Below are positions 39,108 to 47,209 of a stretch of DNA of 47,209 nucleotides, piece by piece. Below the pieces are notes generated by a model. The model saw only the letters and a program-made list of their open reading frames with translations, ran no database searches and was not told the origin of the DNA. The stretch comes from Nitrosomonas sp. (GTDB lineage: Bacteria > Pseudomonadota > Gammaproteobacteria > Burkholderiales > Nitrosomonadaceae): contig JADKHF010000023.1 of NCBI GenBank assembly GCA_016721865.1, positions 1 to 47,209 of the forward strand. Reading direction: 5' to 3'. The position numbers were made by a program, and so were the translations under genes. Every line of letters begins with the position of its first letter. Position 1 is the first letter of the stretch.

Positions 39108-40500
39108 ATGATGGTACGTACACGATTTGCACCCAGTCCGACCGGATACCTCCACATTGGTGGCGCACGCACCGCTCTTTTTTCCTGGGCCTATGCACGG
39201 AAGTTTGGCGGTAAATTTATTCTTCGCATTGAAGATACTGACCTGGAACGTTCTACCCAACAATCGATACAGGCGATTCTGGATGGCATGGAATGGCTGG
39301 GACTTGATTATGATGAAGGACCGTTCTATCAGATGCAACGGTTAGCACGTTATCATGAAGTTGCCGAGCAATTGTTACAGAACAACCAGGCCTATCATTG
39401 CTACGCTACCAAAGAGGAACTGGATGAAATGCGCGAGCAGCAATTGGCTGCTGGCCTGAAACCACGCACGATGGCCGCTGGCGTGATTCAAAAAAACACC
39501 ACCCGCCGGTGTAAAACCAGTGCTTCGATTTAAAAATCCATTGCAAGGACATGTCGCATTTAATGACCAAATTAAAGGGGCGCATTTCGTTGCGAATAGT
39601 GAACTGGACGATCTGGTGTTGTTACGCAGCGATGGCGTACCGACTTATAATTTCAGCGTGGTGATTGACGATCTGGATATGAACATCAGCCATGTCATTC
39701 GTGGTGATGATCATGTTAACAATACGCCGCGCCAGATCAATATTCTCAAAGCCCTGAATGCACCGCTGCCAGAATATGCACATGTTCCCATGATATTGGG
39801 TGCCAATGGCGAGCGTTTATCTAAACGCCATGGCGCAGTCTCAGTTATTCAATACCGCGATGACGGTTATTTACCAGAAGCCCTGTTGAACTATCTGGCA
39901 AGACTCGGATGGTCGCATGGCGATGAAGAAATTTTCAGCCGTGAGCAATTGGTTGAGTGGTTTGACTTATCAGCAATCAGCCGCTCACCGGCCAAATTCA
40001 ATCCGGAGAAACTGCATTGGATCAACCAGCAATATCTCAAAAAAACCGATAATGCACGTCTCGCTGAATTGATCGTTCCTTTCCTGGCAAAAGACGAATG
40101 TGATATTACCGACGGTCCCGATTTAAGGCTGATTGTGGATTTGCTGAAGGAAAGAGTGAACACCATCGAAGAGCTGGCGGATGCGGCTGTTTACTTTTAT
40201 CGCCCGTTAGAGCCTACCGATGAATTGAAAACACAACATCTGACAACAGAGGCAAAACCCATCGTAATCGGTCTGATAGAAAAATTTAGCCATATAGAAT
40301 GGACACGCGAATCGATTCACCATGAAATAAAAACAGCAGCCAAGAATCATGATGTCAAATTGCCTAAAATCGCTATGCCGCTGCGGGTCATGGTGACCGG
40401 TGAAGTTCACACACCTTCCATTGATGCAGTGTTGCAACTGCTTGGCCGTGAAGAAACACTCATCCGCATGAACAGCCGTCTGAGCAGTTTTGCGGATTGA
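39108..40500 (+). CDS. gltX: Glutamyl-tRNA synthetase (two compensating frameshifts)
   Basis: GltX charges tRNA-Glu. MVRTRFAPSPTGYLHIGGAR carries the HIGH motif as HIGG, and LSKRHGAVSV is the KMSKS motif; both are intact. Between about 39473 and 39513 the frame is lost. The readable underlying text is DGRWRDS, then AGVKPVLRFKNPLQGHV in the frame starting near 39520. The missing and extra bases sit beside a seven-A run. The corrected length is about 464 aa, normal for bacterial GluRS. ATG 39108 and ATG 39111 are both possible starts. The cognate tRNA-Glu gene lies 172 bases downstream, after tRNA-Ala. Confidence 0.95.
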
Positions 40501-40554
40501 TCTTTTCTTTACAATGAATCAAGGCATCAGTATAATCCACCCTTCCTTTGATCA

Positions 40555-40630
<76 letters not shown>

Positions 40631-40672
40631 GTTCATCATTGATAGAACGACGCTATAGCGACATAAAACTTT

Positions 40673-40748
40673 GTCCCCATCGTCTAGAGGCCTAGGACAT
40701 CGCCCTTTCACGGCGGTAACACGAGTTCGAATCTCGTTGGGGACGCCA
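40673..40748 (+). tRNA. tRNA-Glu (TTC)
   Basis: A 76-nt cloverleaf with encoded CCA. Acceptor GTCCCCA pairs with TGGGGAC, the anticodon arm holds CTTTCAC with anticodon TTC, and the T arm is ACGAG/CTCGT with TTCGAAT. It is the substrate of the GltX encoded just upstream. A rho-independent terminator and an integrase remnant follow. Confidence 0.97.
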
Positions 40749-40761
40749 AATAAAACAAAGA

Positions 40762-40783
40762 CTTGAATAAATTCAGGTTTTTT
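40762..40783 (+). terminator. Rho-independent terminator after the tRNA pair
   Basis: CTTGAA, a four-base loop TAAA, TTCAGG (one G-U pair) and six T residues form a short terminator 14 bases past the tRNA-Glu CCA. It most likely ends the gltX/tRNA transcript. Confidence 0.6.
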
Positions 40784-40929
40784 CATTTTCTCGGTGCGTA
40801 ATCTGTGAAAATAAAATTTGCTGATAACTCCGAAGTTGTGGCTGTAGAAATCTCATCTCAAGAATGGTTACGCTAATACTTAAATAAGCTGTAGCTTTAT
40901 GGGTAGCTGATAAAGTGAATTAACTCAAC

Positions 40930-41313
40930 CCACCTTGAACATTCCCCGCACAAAGATGAAAGTCAAATCAAGACTGATCAACCACTGACCCACTCCGCTC
41001 TGAAGTTGTTCAGAATTGCGTTGATGGCAAATCAGTTTTTGGCAGCAAAGGTTATGTATTCCACTCCCCCACTGGAAACAAGCATATAGGACACGAATCT
41101 ATTGAGAAAATGTATCGTGTTACGTTGGAATTGGAAGGAAAACATTCCCCTTATGGCTGGCGTAGTTCATTTTCTACTTTGGCACGCGATAATGGAATTG
41201 CCCGTGATGTAGTAGAACTCGCACTTGACCATGCTCACGACAATGAAGTTGCACGAGCCTATGATCGCGGAGAGCGATTCGATGATCGTATAAAGTTATT
41301 CAATTGGTGGTGA
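40930..41313 (+). pseudogene. Phage-type tyrosine recombinase, C-terminal remnant
   Basis: Only the catalytic C-terminus survives. The clear part reads YVFHSPTGNKHIGHESIEKM, HSPYGWRSSFSTLARDNGI (the H-x-x-R box), ARDVVELALDHAHDNEVARA and YDRGERFDDRIKLFNWW (with the nucleophile Tyr), ending at 41313. Upstream fragments in shifted frames (PRTKMKVKSR near 40945, PLTHSALKLF near 40990) match the typical IP..MK....H.VPL...AL region. Integrases of this family usually target tRNA genes, and it sits about 180 bases downstream of tRNA-Glu. It marks the edge of a decayed integrated element. Confidence 0.8.
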
Positions 41314-41627
41314 GAACAACTTTCTGCTTCTCAGCGCAGAGCGGCAATTATCCTGCTAAAAACCGTAGCGGCTTGATATTGAGCACACTGCAAACAAGCC
41401 ACAATGCCCATCAACTCACCAACTCTGCAAACAAGCTGATTACTTTAAACTATACTTCCTCAAAGTTCCTGAAGTGCCGCTTGACGCATTCGATGCATAG
41501 CTCCTCAATCGGTCGCAGCCGGGGCCGGAATCGAACGCAATGATATGCAATGGCTTTTAGTTGATTTTATAAAGTTACTGCAAATGTTACTGCATTCTCC
41601 ATTCGCTTGACCTCTGAATGCTAGTGC
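41314..41627. other. Spacer between integrase remnant and IS630
   Basis: No gene is seen. The first bases continue the integrase tail in another frame (SEQLSASQ-like). Near 41518-41540 the motif GGGGCCGGAATCGAACGC resembles the reverse complement of a tRNA T-arm and 3' end, but no full tRNA can be folded. It may be a leftover attachment site. Confidence 0.35.
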
Positions 41628-42843
41628 AGTGTCTTGTAAATGAATTTACATTATTCTGATTCTACTTATACTCGAAGCACAAACTGTTTTGAGGAGCGAA
41701 TCATGGTAAAGACAAAGATTATCCTTGATGAGGAAGAGAAATGAGAGCTGGATAGGCGGTTACGTGCCAGCACCGTGTCAGTACGGGATCGGCAACGCGC
41801 TCAAATCATTTTGCTGGCGGCTGAGGGGCATACGCAGATAGCAATCGGTGCGAAAGCCGGGGTGACACGTGTGACGGTGAGTCACTGGTGTCAGCGCTTC
41901 GTCAAGGAACGGTTGGCTGGTCTCACGGATGCGCCTGGACGTGGCCGCAAGCCTTCGTTACCCGATACGGCGGTCAAGAAAGTGCTGGAGACAGTAACGC
42001 GCCCGCCCGCCAACCTGGGGCGCTGGAGTTGCCGCACCATGGCGCGAGCGGCGGGCATTTCAACGGCCAGCGTACAACGCTTGTGGGCTGCAAACGACAT
42101 CAAGCCACACCTGACCCGAACCTTTAAGCTGTCGAACGATGCGCATTTCGAGGAAAAATTCTGGGATGTCATCGGCCTGTATCTCAATCCACCGGAAAAA
42201 GCACTGGTGCTGTGCTGCGACGGAAAATCACAATGTCAGGCGCTGGAGCGTACCCAACCGGGATTGCCGCTGGGCATCGGGCATATCAAAGACCACAACG
42301 CACGATTATATTCGCCACGGCACTCTGACCTTGTTTGCTGCGCTAAACTATCTGGAGGGTAAACTGATCACGACTATCGCCGAACAACACCGGCATCAGG
42401 AGTGGCTGGCATTCCTCAAGAAAATCGAGCGGGAAACACCGAAAGATCTGGATATCCATCTGATTGCCGACAATTACGCAACCCACAAACATTCCGAGTT
42501 ACCAGATCGTCGGTGGCAGCTTTGCTTCAGTTAAGGAACTGGCAGATAGAATCTTTACCTATTTGGCTGACCCCAATCAAAATCCCAAACGTTATGTCTA
42601 GAATGCCAGGGGCGGAGCAATTTTGCGAAAAATTCAGCGTGCCCGTAATGCCATGATACAATCACAGGCCGCTGTTTGATTGTATAAACATGGGAACACT
42701 ACAGCAGATCCCAGTCGCTCCACAATTCTTTTCGATCCTGATCGCTGCATGTTACCTTTCCTGCTACCCGTGTCGCGAGTACCTCCTGCTTACGTTAAAC
42801 AAACAGGAGATTGTAAATATAACTATTTATGCAATTAGACACT
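41628..42843 (+). mobile_element. IS630-family element, inactivated
   Basis: Related ends are AGTGTCTTGTAAATGA near 41628 and, as reverse complement, AGTGTCTAATTGCATAAA ending at 42843. TA dinucleotides lie close to both ends, as expected for IS630 insertion into TA, but the exact tips are uncertain. The transposase inside is broken. Confidence 0.6.
41703..42679 (+). pseudogene. IS630-family transposase, broken
   Basis: From ATG 41703 the text MVKTKIILDEEEK is cut by an in-frame TGA at 41742. The helix-turn-helix region follows: RDRQRAQIILLAAEGHTQIA, GRGRKPSLPDTAVKKVL. The DDE part has ALVLCCDGKSQCQALERTQP (first Asp), a frame change near 42285, THDYIRHGTLTLFAALNYLE and DLDIHLIADNYATHKH (second Asp). 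After ATHKH the usual block with the catalytic Glu (PTSSSWLNLVERFF-like) is missing. The sequence jumps to SVKELADRIFTYLADPNQNP and KIQRARNAM, stop at 42679. With a nonsense codon, a frameshift and an internal deletion of about 100 bases it is clearly dead. Confidence 0.82.
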
Positions 42844-42853
42844 AGCTGATCCC

Positions 42854-44221
42854 CAGGGTAATTGTCTTCCCTATAATCTTAAAAGTTAATCGGTTAATTG
42901 TTTATCTGGACATACACCATTTTTGCGTATAAAGTATGAATGCAAGTCAATCTAAACGCACTATGCGTGCGCCCGTGCTCAAGAGCGAAGAGCCTGCGTT
43001 ACCGAGAACTGATGCGCAGCATCACTACCTGGGCGATCTATCCAAGATCGGTCACGCTCTGTTGCGTTGCCACTTATGCCGGAGAGTGGTCAGCATTGCT
43101 GAGCTTTTCTGCCTCAGCCTGGAAGTGCGGCGTACGTGACCGCTGGATTGGATAGGACTTTCGCCCACCAATTTGATCGTCTGAATTTAATCGCCAACAA
43201 CAGTCGCTTTCTGATTCTGCCGGAATGGCACTACCCCAATCTGGGTTCCGAAGTATTGTCATATACCTGGCGGATTGCGGAGATTGGCAAACGCATTTTA
43301 GCCAGCCTTTGCTCTTCTGAAAACCTTCGTTGATCGGTCACGGTTTCACGGCGAGTCTATCGCGCCGCGAACTGGACTTGTCTGGGTCTGACGCGGGGAT
43401 TCCGCCGCACTCGCGAGGATATAGTGTGAACGCGCCATCCCCAAGCTGTTTTTTATCCTCCCGTTGCAGTGTGACGCACGGGCGCAAATCTCAATCCCAT
43501 TCTCAACCCATTTATCGAACCGGAGCTCCCAGGATCATGCTGACCGCCCAACAGATGCGCACGCTACCGATTTTTAATGACATCCTGATCCGCGCCGTGC
43601 CGAAGGTCGACGACATCGGCTCTGCGTTGTGCTCGGTATCGCCGCTGGTGCAACCTTGTGCGGTATGCGTGGTTACAAGGCGATTGCCGAATGGGCAAAG
43701 ACCTCGGCCCCAAGGCACGCGAACGCTTTGGTTGCCGCCGCATGAAAAACGTTACATCGTTCCCAGTGAATCCATCATTCGGGATGTGTTGGTCCGGGTT
43801 GATCCGGTCAAGCTCGATCTTGCTCTGCAGCAGTGGAAATGTGGCCTTCGGTGAGGAAGATCAAAAGTCTTGCAATTGATGGCAAGACGATGTGCAACGC
43901 CATCGACGGGCTAGGGCAAAAAAACTCATCATGCGCGTAGTCGGGCATGAGACCGCCCGCGACGCTCCAATCCGACATCACTGCTGTTTCAGAATCACAA
44001 AGCGCCCGATTTCATCGCTGTTTCACCACTGGCCCATGGGCGAATCGAGACCCGGCGTATCTGGTGCAGTGCCGCGATCAACACCTATCTCGACTTCCCG
44101 CATGTCGGACAAGTATTCCTGATTGAGCGGGGAGGTAATCCGCAAGAATAACAGGGGAAAGTCTCTACTGAAGTTGCATTGGGAATGACCAGCCGTTCTC
44201 CGGATCAAGCGAGTCCTGAGA
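42854..44221 (+). mobile_element. DruA-like/ISAs1 element, copy 2, degenerate and truncated
   Basis: It starts CAGGGTAATTGTCTTCCC and is co-linear with copy 1 (5423 onward) but peppered with single-base indels, so no long frame survives. Fragments such as RDRWIG, NNSRFLILPEWHYPNLGS and YIVPSESIIRDVLVRVDPVK are readable. About 220 bases present in copy 1 (roughly 6548-6765, encoding TQKKVGTLP onward) are deleted at about 43958. The match stops at GAGTCCTGAG (44211-44220), where an IS1182-type element begins. The 42936-44221 coding region is a pseudogene. Confidence 0.85.
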
Positions 44222-45207
44222 GGCTGTGAAAAAACCATTTGTGCACTGGCTTCAACTGACCAGTAGCAGGTAAAATAACGGAAACGAGCCATTTAATTTG
44301 TTCCTGCCATGACAACGTCATCAATCACTGATTTATTTCCTGAAGACCTCAACATGATCATTAATCCCCAGGCCCTTGGCAAACCCTTGGTTGCGGTCGT
44401 AGCGCGGGTACTGATGCCGAATCGGTCGCAAGTGGAATTACGACCGAGCGATCTGGAATCGTTGTTACCGGAAGATCATCAGGCCAGGATCGTATGGGCG
44501 TATGTAGAGCAGGCTGACTTGCCCGGAATCTATGCTGGAATCAAGGCAGTGGAAGGTGGCAGTGGCAGAGCACCGATTGCACCGGAAATTTTGTTTTCGT
44601 TGTGGTTGTATGCCACTGTTGAGGGTAGGCAGCGCACGGACGATTGCGAGCTAACCGGGGCGCATGATGCCTATCGGTGGATTTGCGGAGGAGTACAGGT
44701 CAACCATCACACACTGTCGGATTTTCGGGGGAGCATGAAGCGGAGTTTGATGGCTTACTTACAGACAGTGTGGCGGCCTTGTTGGCGGTGAAAGCGGTCG
44801 AGCTCAAGCGGGTAGCACAGGATGGCATGCGGGTAAGGGCGAGTGCGGGAGCATCATCATTCCGGCGCCGGGGACGCTGGAGCGCTGCCTGGAAGAAGCG
44901 CGCACGCAGATAGAGAACAACAAAGCGGCAAGTTGAGAAGACGATCCTGGAGTCATGACCGCGTCGGCAACAAGCAGCTCGGGAGCGTGCTCCAGCAGGG
45001 CGACAAGAACGGATCGAACAAGCGCTGCAGCGCACGCCGGGTGGAAAAGCTCAAGGAAAGCAAGGCAAGAAAACGGAAGACGCGCGGGTATCGACCACCG
45101 ATGCGAGGCCACGGTCATGAAGATAATGGAATGGACGCCCACTACCCAAACGGCATCAAAGTGCCGTAGTGATGCAATGACCACTAAAACAGAGAGGAGC
45201 GTCCGAC

Positions 45208-46253
45208 ATGAAGATTACAACAATAGGCATTGATTTGGCAAAAGAGGTGTTTCAGATCCACGGTGTAGATGAGTATGGCAAGGCTGTGCTGCGTAAGCAA
45301 TTACGCCGCGGACAGATGGCGGAGTTCTTTGCCAATCTGGGGCCTTGCCTGATTGGCTTAGAAGCCTGCGGTAGCTCACACCACTGGGCGAGAAAGTTGG
45401 GTGAATTTGGGCATACTGTCAAGCTCATGTCGCCCCAGTTCGTCAAGCCCTATGTCAAGACTAACAAGCATGATATGGCCGATGCAGAAGCGATCTGCGA
45501 AGCAGTTACTCGACCCAATATGCGCTTTGTACCGATCAAGACTGTTGAGCAACAGGCCATTCTATCAGTGCACCGAGCCAGACGAGGATTTGTCAAGGCG
45601 AAACTTCTGAGCAAATCAGATACGCGGTCTACTCTCTGAGTTTGGTATCGTCATCCCTCAGGGGATCAATCGATTGGCAAACGCATGCCTGACATTCTGG
45701 AAGATGCTGAAAATGGTTTGCCAGGAACAATGCGCCGATTACTGGAAAGACTGAATGACCACCTGAAGGAGCTGGATCGGCAGGTGAAAAGTTAGAGTTA
45801 CCAAATCAAGCTTTGGCACAAGGAGAGCGAAGCCAGCCAAAAGACTGGAAGCCATTCCGGGTGTTGGCCCGATTACAGCGAGCGCCATTGCCGGCAACTG
45901 TGGGAATGCTACAGAGTTCAGAGCAGTAGACAATTGGCCGCATGGCTAGGGTTAGTGCCCAAGCAGCATTCAAGCGGTGGCAAACGGTTATTGCTTGGTA
46001 TCAGCAAACGCGGGGATACTTATCTTCGCACCCTGCTGATCCATGGAGCAAAACAGTCATCCGCTTTGCCGAGAAGAAAGCCAAGGCAAGCTGGCTTCGC
46101 AAGCTGATAACACGGCGCAATAAGAACGTTGCTGCTGTTGCCCTGGCAAACAAGAACGCTCGCATCATCTGGGCATTGCTCGCAGAAAGCGACATTTCAC
46201 CCCGATCACACTATGGCAACATACTGCTGCGGCTCATTGATCGTGAGGGTTGA
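45208..46253 (+). pseudogene. IS110/IS1111 transposase (DEDD), frameshifted
   Basis: ATG 45208, behind GAGAGGAG, gives MKITTIGIDLAKEVFQIHGV (first Asp), CLIGLEACGSSHHWARKLG (Glu) and TNKHDMADAEAICEAV (two Asp), a complete DEDD set. Near 45600 the frame breaks. It continues as LSEFGIVIPQGINRL, DILEDAENGLPGTMRRLLER and, after a stop at about 45793, RLEAIPGVGPITASAIAGNC, the helix-hairpin-helix part of Tnp_20. After another shift it reads KRGDTYLRTLLIHGAK and TVIRFAEKKAKASWLRKLIT, ending LIDREG at 46253. Shifts at several points make the gene nonfunctional as written, though some may be sequencing errors. Confidence 0.85.
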
Positions 46254-46517
46254 TTAGAAGCGTATGGGTATGTTGCATTAAAACGAGTTTAAGGAGAAAG
46301 TTACCACCGATTGCACAGGCAATCATGACATGATAGCGAGACTGGTCAGACCGTGAGTAGCTAAACCTGACTTAGCCCAAGTGCATAGAGCACGTGAAGA
46401 TGATAAGGTGCTACTCAGCAAATTCCATCGGGGACAGAGGCAATGCGCTACCAAAGTCGGATGTATGGCTGCAATCTTTACCTTCTTGAGATCATAGATT
46501 GAAGGCTTTGCAAAAAT
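46254..46517 (+). ncRNA. Predicted IS1111 guide (seek/bridge) RNA region
   Basis: The 264 bases between the transposase stop and the right subterminal repeat contain no frame but conserved-looking text, including AGCGAGACTGGTCAGACCGT and GGGGACAGAGGCA. IS110-family elements encode a noncoding guide RNA that pairs with target and donor; in the IS1111 group it lies downstream of the transposase. Limits and fold are not determined here. The call rests on position and family knowledge. Confidence 0.5.
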
Positions 46518-47209
46518 GTGGGGGTCCATGTATGGGTGATGGCGGGTTTCGCCCAGCTTACAACGCGCAATATGCTACCGATACCGAAACTCAAGTCATC
46601 GGTAAGTCGAGGTGAGCACGGCGGGTAGTGACATGGGGCAACTGGTGCCAATGATCGATCAAGTTAATGAACGCTCTAGCAAACCCGCAGCAGTGGCTGG
46701 TCGATGGTGGCTATCCGGCCCATAATCAACTGGATCAAGCAGAAACGAAGACCTGCGTTTGCGCCCATACCAAAATCGAGAGACGATGCCAGTGACCCCT
46801 ATCGGCAGGCGCGGGGACAGTCAAGCGGTAAGAGATTGGTGCCAGCGCGTAGGAACGGAACGAAGCCAGGAAAGTATACGAGGCGAGCCGCAACCGCCGA
46901 ATGTGTCAATGCACTAGCCGGGAACGCGGACTAACCCGGCTGAGAGTACGTGGCAGAACCAAGGTGCGGGGCGTATTGTTGCTCCATGCGCTAGCACAAC
47001 TAGATACGAACCTTTGCCCTTAGCGCCCAATTGCTCGGATTGGCACCCAACACAGTCCATTTCGTTAGTGGCTGGCGGGCAAAGGAGCAGAATGATCGCA
47101 GAATCAGGGGAAAGCGGCTGGCTTGACGCTCTTTTGAAAGACAGGTGTCAATCAGAGTATGCCATGGAAAATCGTGTCCGCTCAATGCCGTCTTCTCCAG
47201 AATGCTACC

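Larger units (their letters stand above)
45124..46532 (+). mobile_element. IS110 family, IS1111-group element
   Basis: The boundaries are defined by the interrupted IS1182 gene. Subterminal inverted repeats ATGGACGCCCAC (45131-45142) and GTGGGGGTCCAT (46518-46529) match at 11 of 12 positions. Seven bases lie outside the left repeat and three outside the right, with no target duplication. That geometry is the hallmark of the IS1111 group. The length is 1409 bases. The coding part is 45208-46253, and the noncoding remainder at the 3' end is about 265 bases. Confidence 0.87.
44218..47209 (+). mobile_element. IS1182-type element, interrupted by IS1111-type element (right end beyond the window)
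   Basis: The left end begins GAGGCTGTGAAAAAACC where copy 2 of the ISAs1 element breaks off. The transposase N-terminus starts at 44309: LMPNRSQVELRPSDLESLLP, DHQARIVWAYVEQADLPGI, LFSLWLYATVEG, AYRWICGGVQVNHHTLSDF. After a frameshift near 44745 and others, it reaches RVSTTDA and VMKM at 45123. The C-terminal half resumes at 46533 with GDGGFRPAYNAQYATDTETQ, QLVPMIDQVNERSSK, QQWLVDGGYPAHNQLDQAE and, in other frames, LAPNTVHFVSGWRAK near 47080. Removing 45124-46532 joins VMKM to GDGGFRPAYN as in the family. Several indels make it a pseudogene. Confidence 0.85.

Noticed and set aside
41304..41543. 79-codon frame after the integrase remnant
   Set aside because: Starts inside the integrase tail in another frame and resembles no protein family.

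Overview
The window looks like a chromosomal segment of an ammonia-oxidising betaproteobacterium of the Nitrosomonas type. This rests on a cytochrome P460 gene relic, exosortase-A-associated genes (acyl-CoA ligase, PLP decarboxylase, PEP-CTERM acyltransferase), a gltX-tRNA-Ala-tRNA-Glu cluster and overall protein resemblance. It is an inference, because no rRNA or ammonia-oxidation operon is present. Many well-conserved genes carry single-base insertions or deletions in A, T or G runs (aroC, galU, cysD, cysNC, gltX, the GGDEF/EAL gene, ligase, decarboxylase). One stretch (7131-7293) is almost pure G/C homopolymer. I therefore read most broken housekeeping genes as draft-quality sequence and give corrected extents, while the IS-rich parts also contain genuine decay.

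Layout. 1-5404: 5' end of a RIO-type kinase gene, a broken GAF/HD-GYP gene, a dicarboxylate/amino-acid symporter, hemF and aroC. 5423-9080: insertion-sequence cluster 1, a DruA-like/ISAs1 element followed by an IS110 element. 9154-13868: secreted or periplasmic proteins (DUF1566 protein, cytochrome P460 relic, serralysin-like protease, RNase T2). 13869-16320: AT-rich DNA with a tight cluster of DnaA-box-like 9-mers, an ISL3 remnant, a MITE and an IS5 copy that has replaced the last residues of CorA. 16307-24852: corA, small genes, galU, galE, a DHH phosphoesterase, a second MITE copy and cysNC/cysD for sulfate activation. 25600-26925: an intact IS4-like transposase. 27059-29905: a long hairpin, bioA and a beta-CASP metallo-hydrolase. 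34710-29970 (minus): a PBP-like protein, an OprP-like porin and a GGDEF/EAL sensor, probably one operon. 38922-34769 (minus): exosortase-associated ligase, decarboxylase and acyltransferase. 39108-40748: gltX, tRNA-Ala(GGC), tRNA-Glu(TTC). 40930-47209: a tyrosine-recombinase remnant beside the tRNAs, then IS cluster 2. That cluster holds a dead IS630 and a degenerate second DruA-like/ISAs1 copy, interrupted by an IS1182-type element, itself interrupted by an IS1111-type element.

How the genes fit together. CysD and CysNC make APS/PAPS. GalU and GalE supply UDP-sugars, and the exosortase-associated enzymes belong to surface-protein and exopolysaccharide gene sets, so the middle of the window leans towards envelope and extracellular-matrix biology. 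The PBP-porin-GGDEF/EAL operon could link solute or phosphate uptake to c-di-GMP signalling (inference).

The observations I find most worth following are: the DruA-like (DUF4338) domain translated in one frame with an ISAs1 transposase; a 146-bp MITE with 16-bp terminal repeats and an exact 8-bp target duplication; the IS1111 element with 7-bp/3-bp subterminal geometry and a noncoding 3' segment that should encode its guide RNA; and the DnaA-box cluster away from any visible dnaA.
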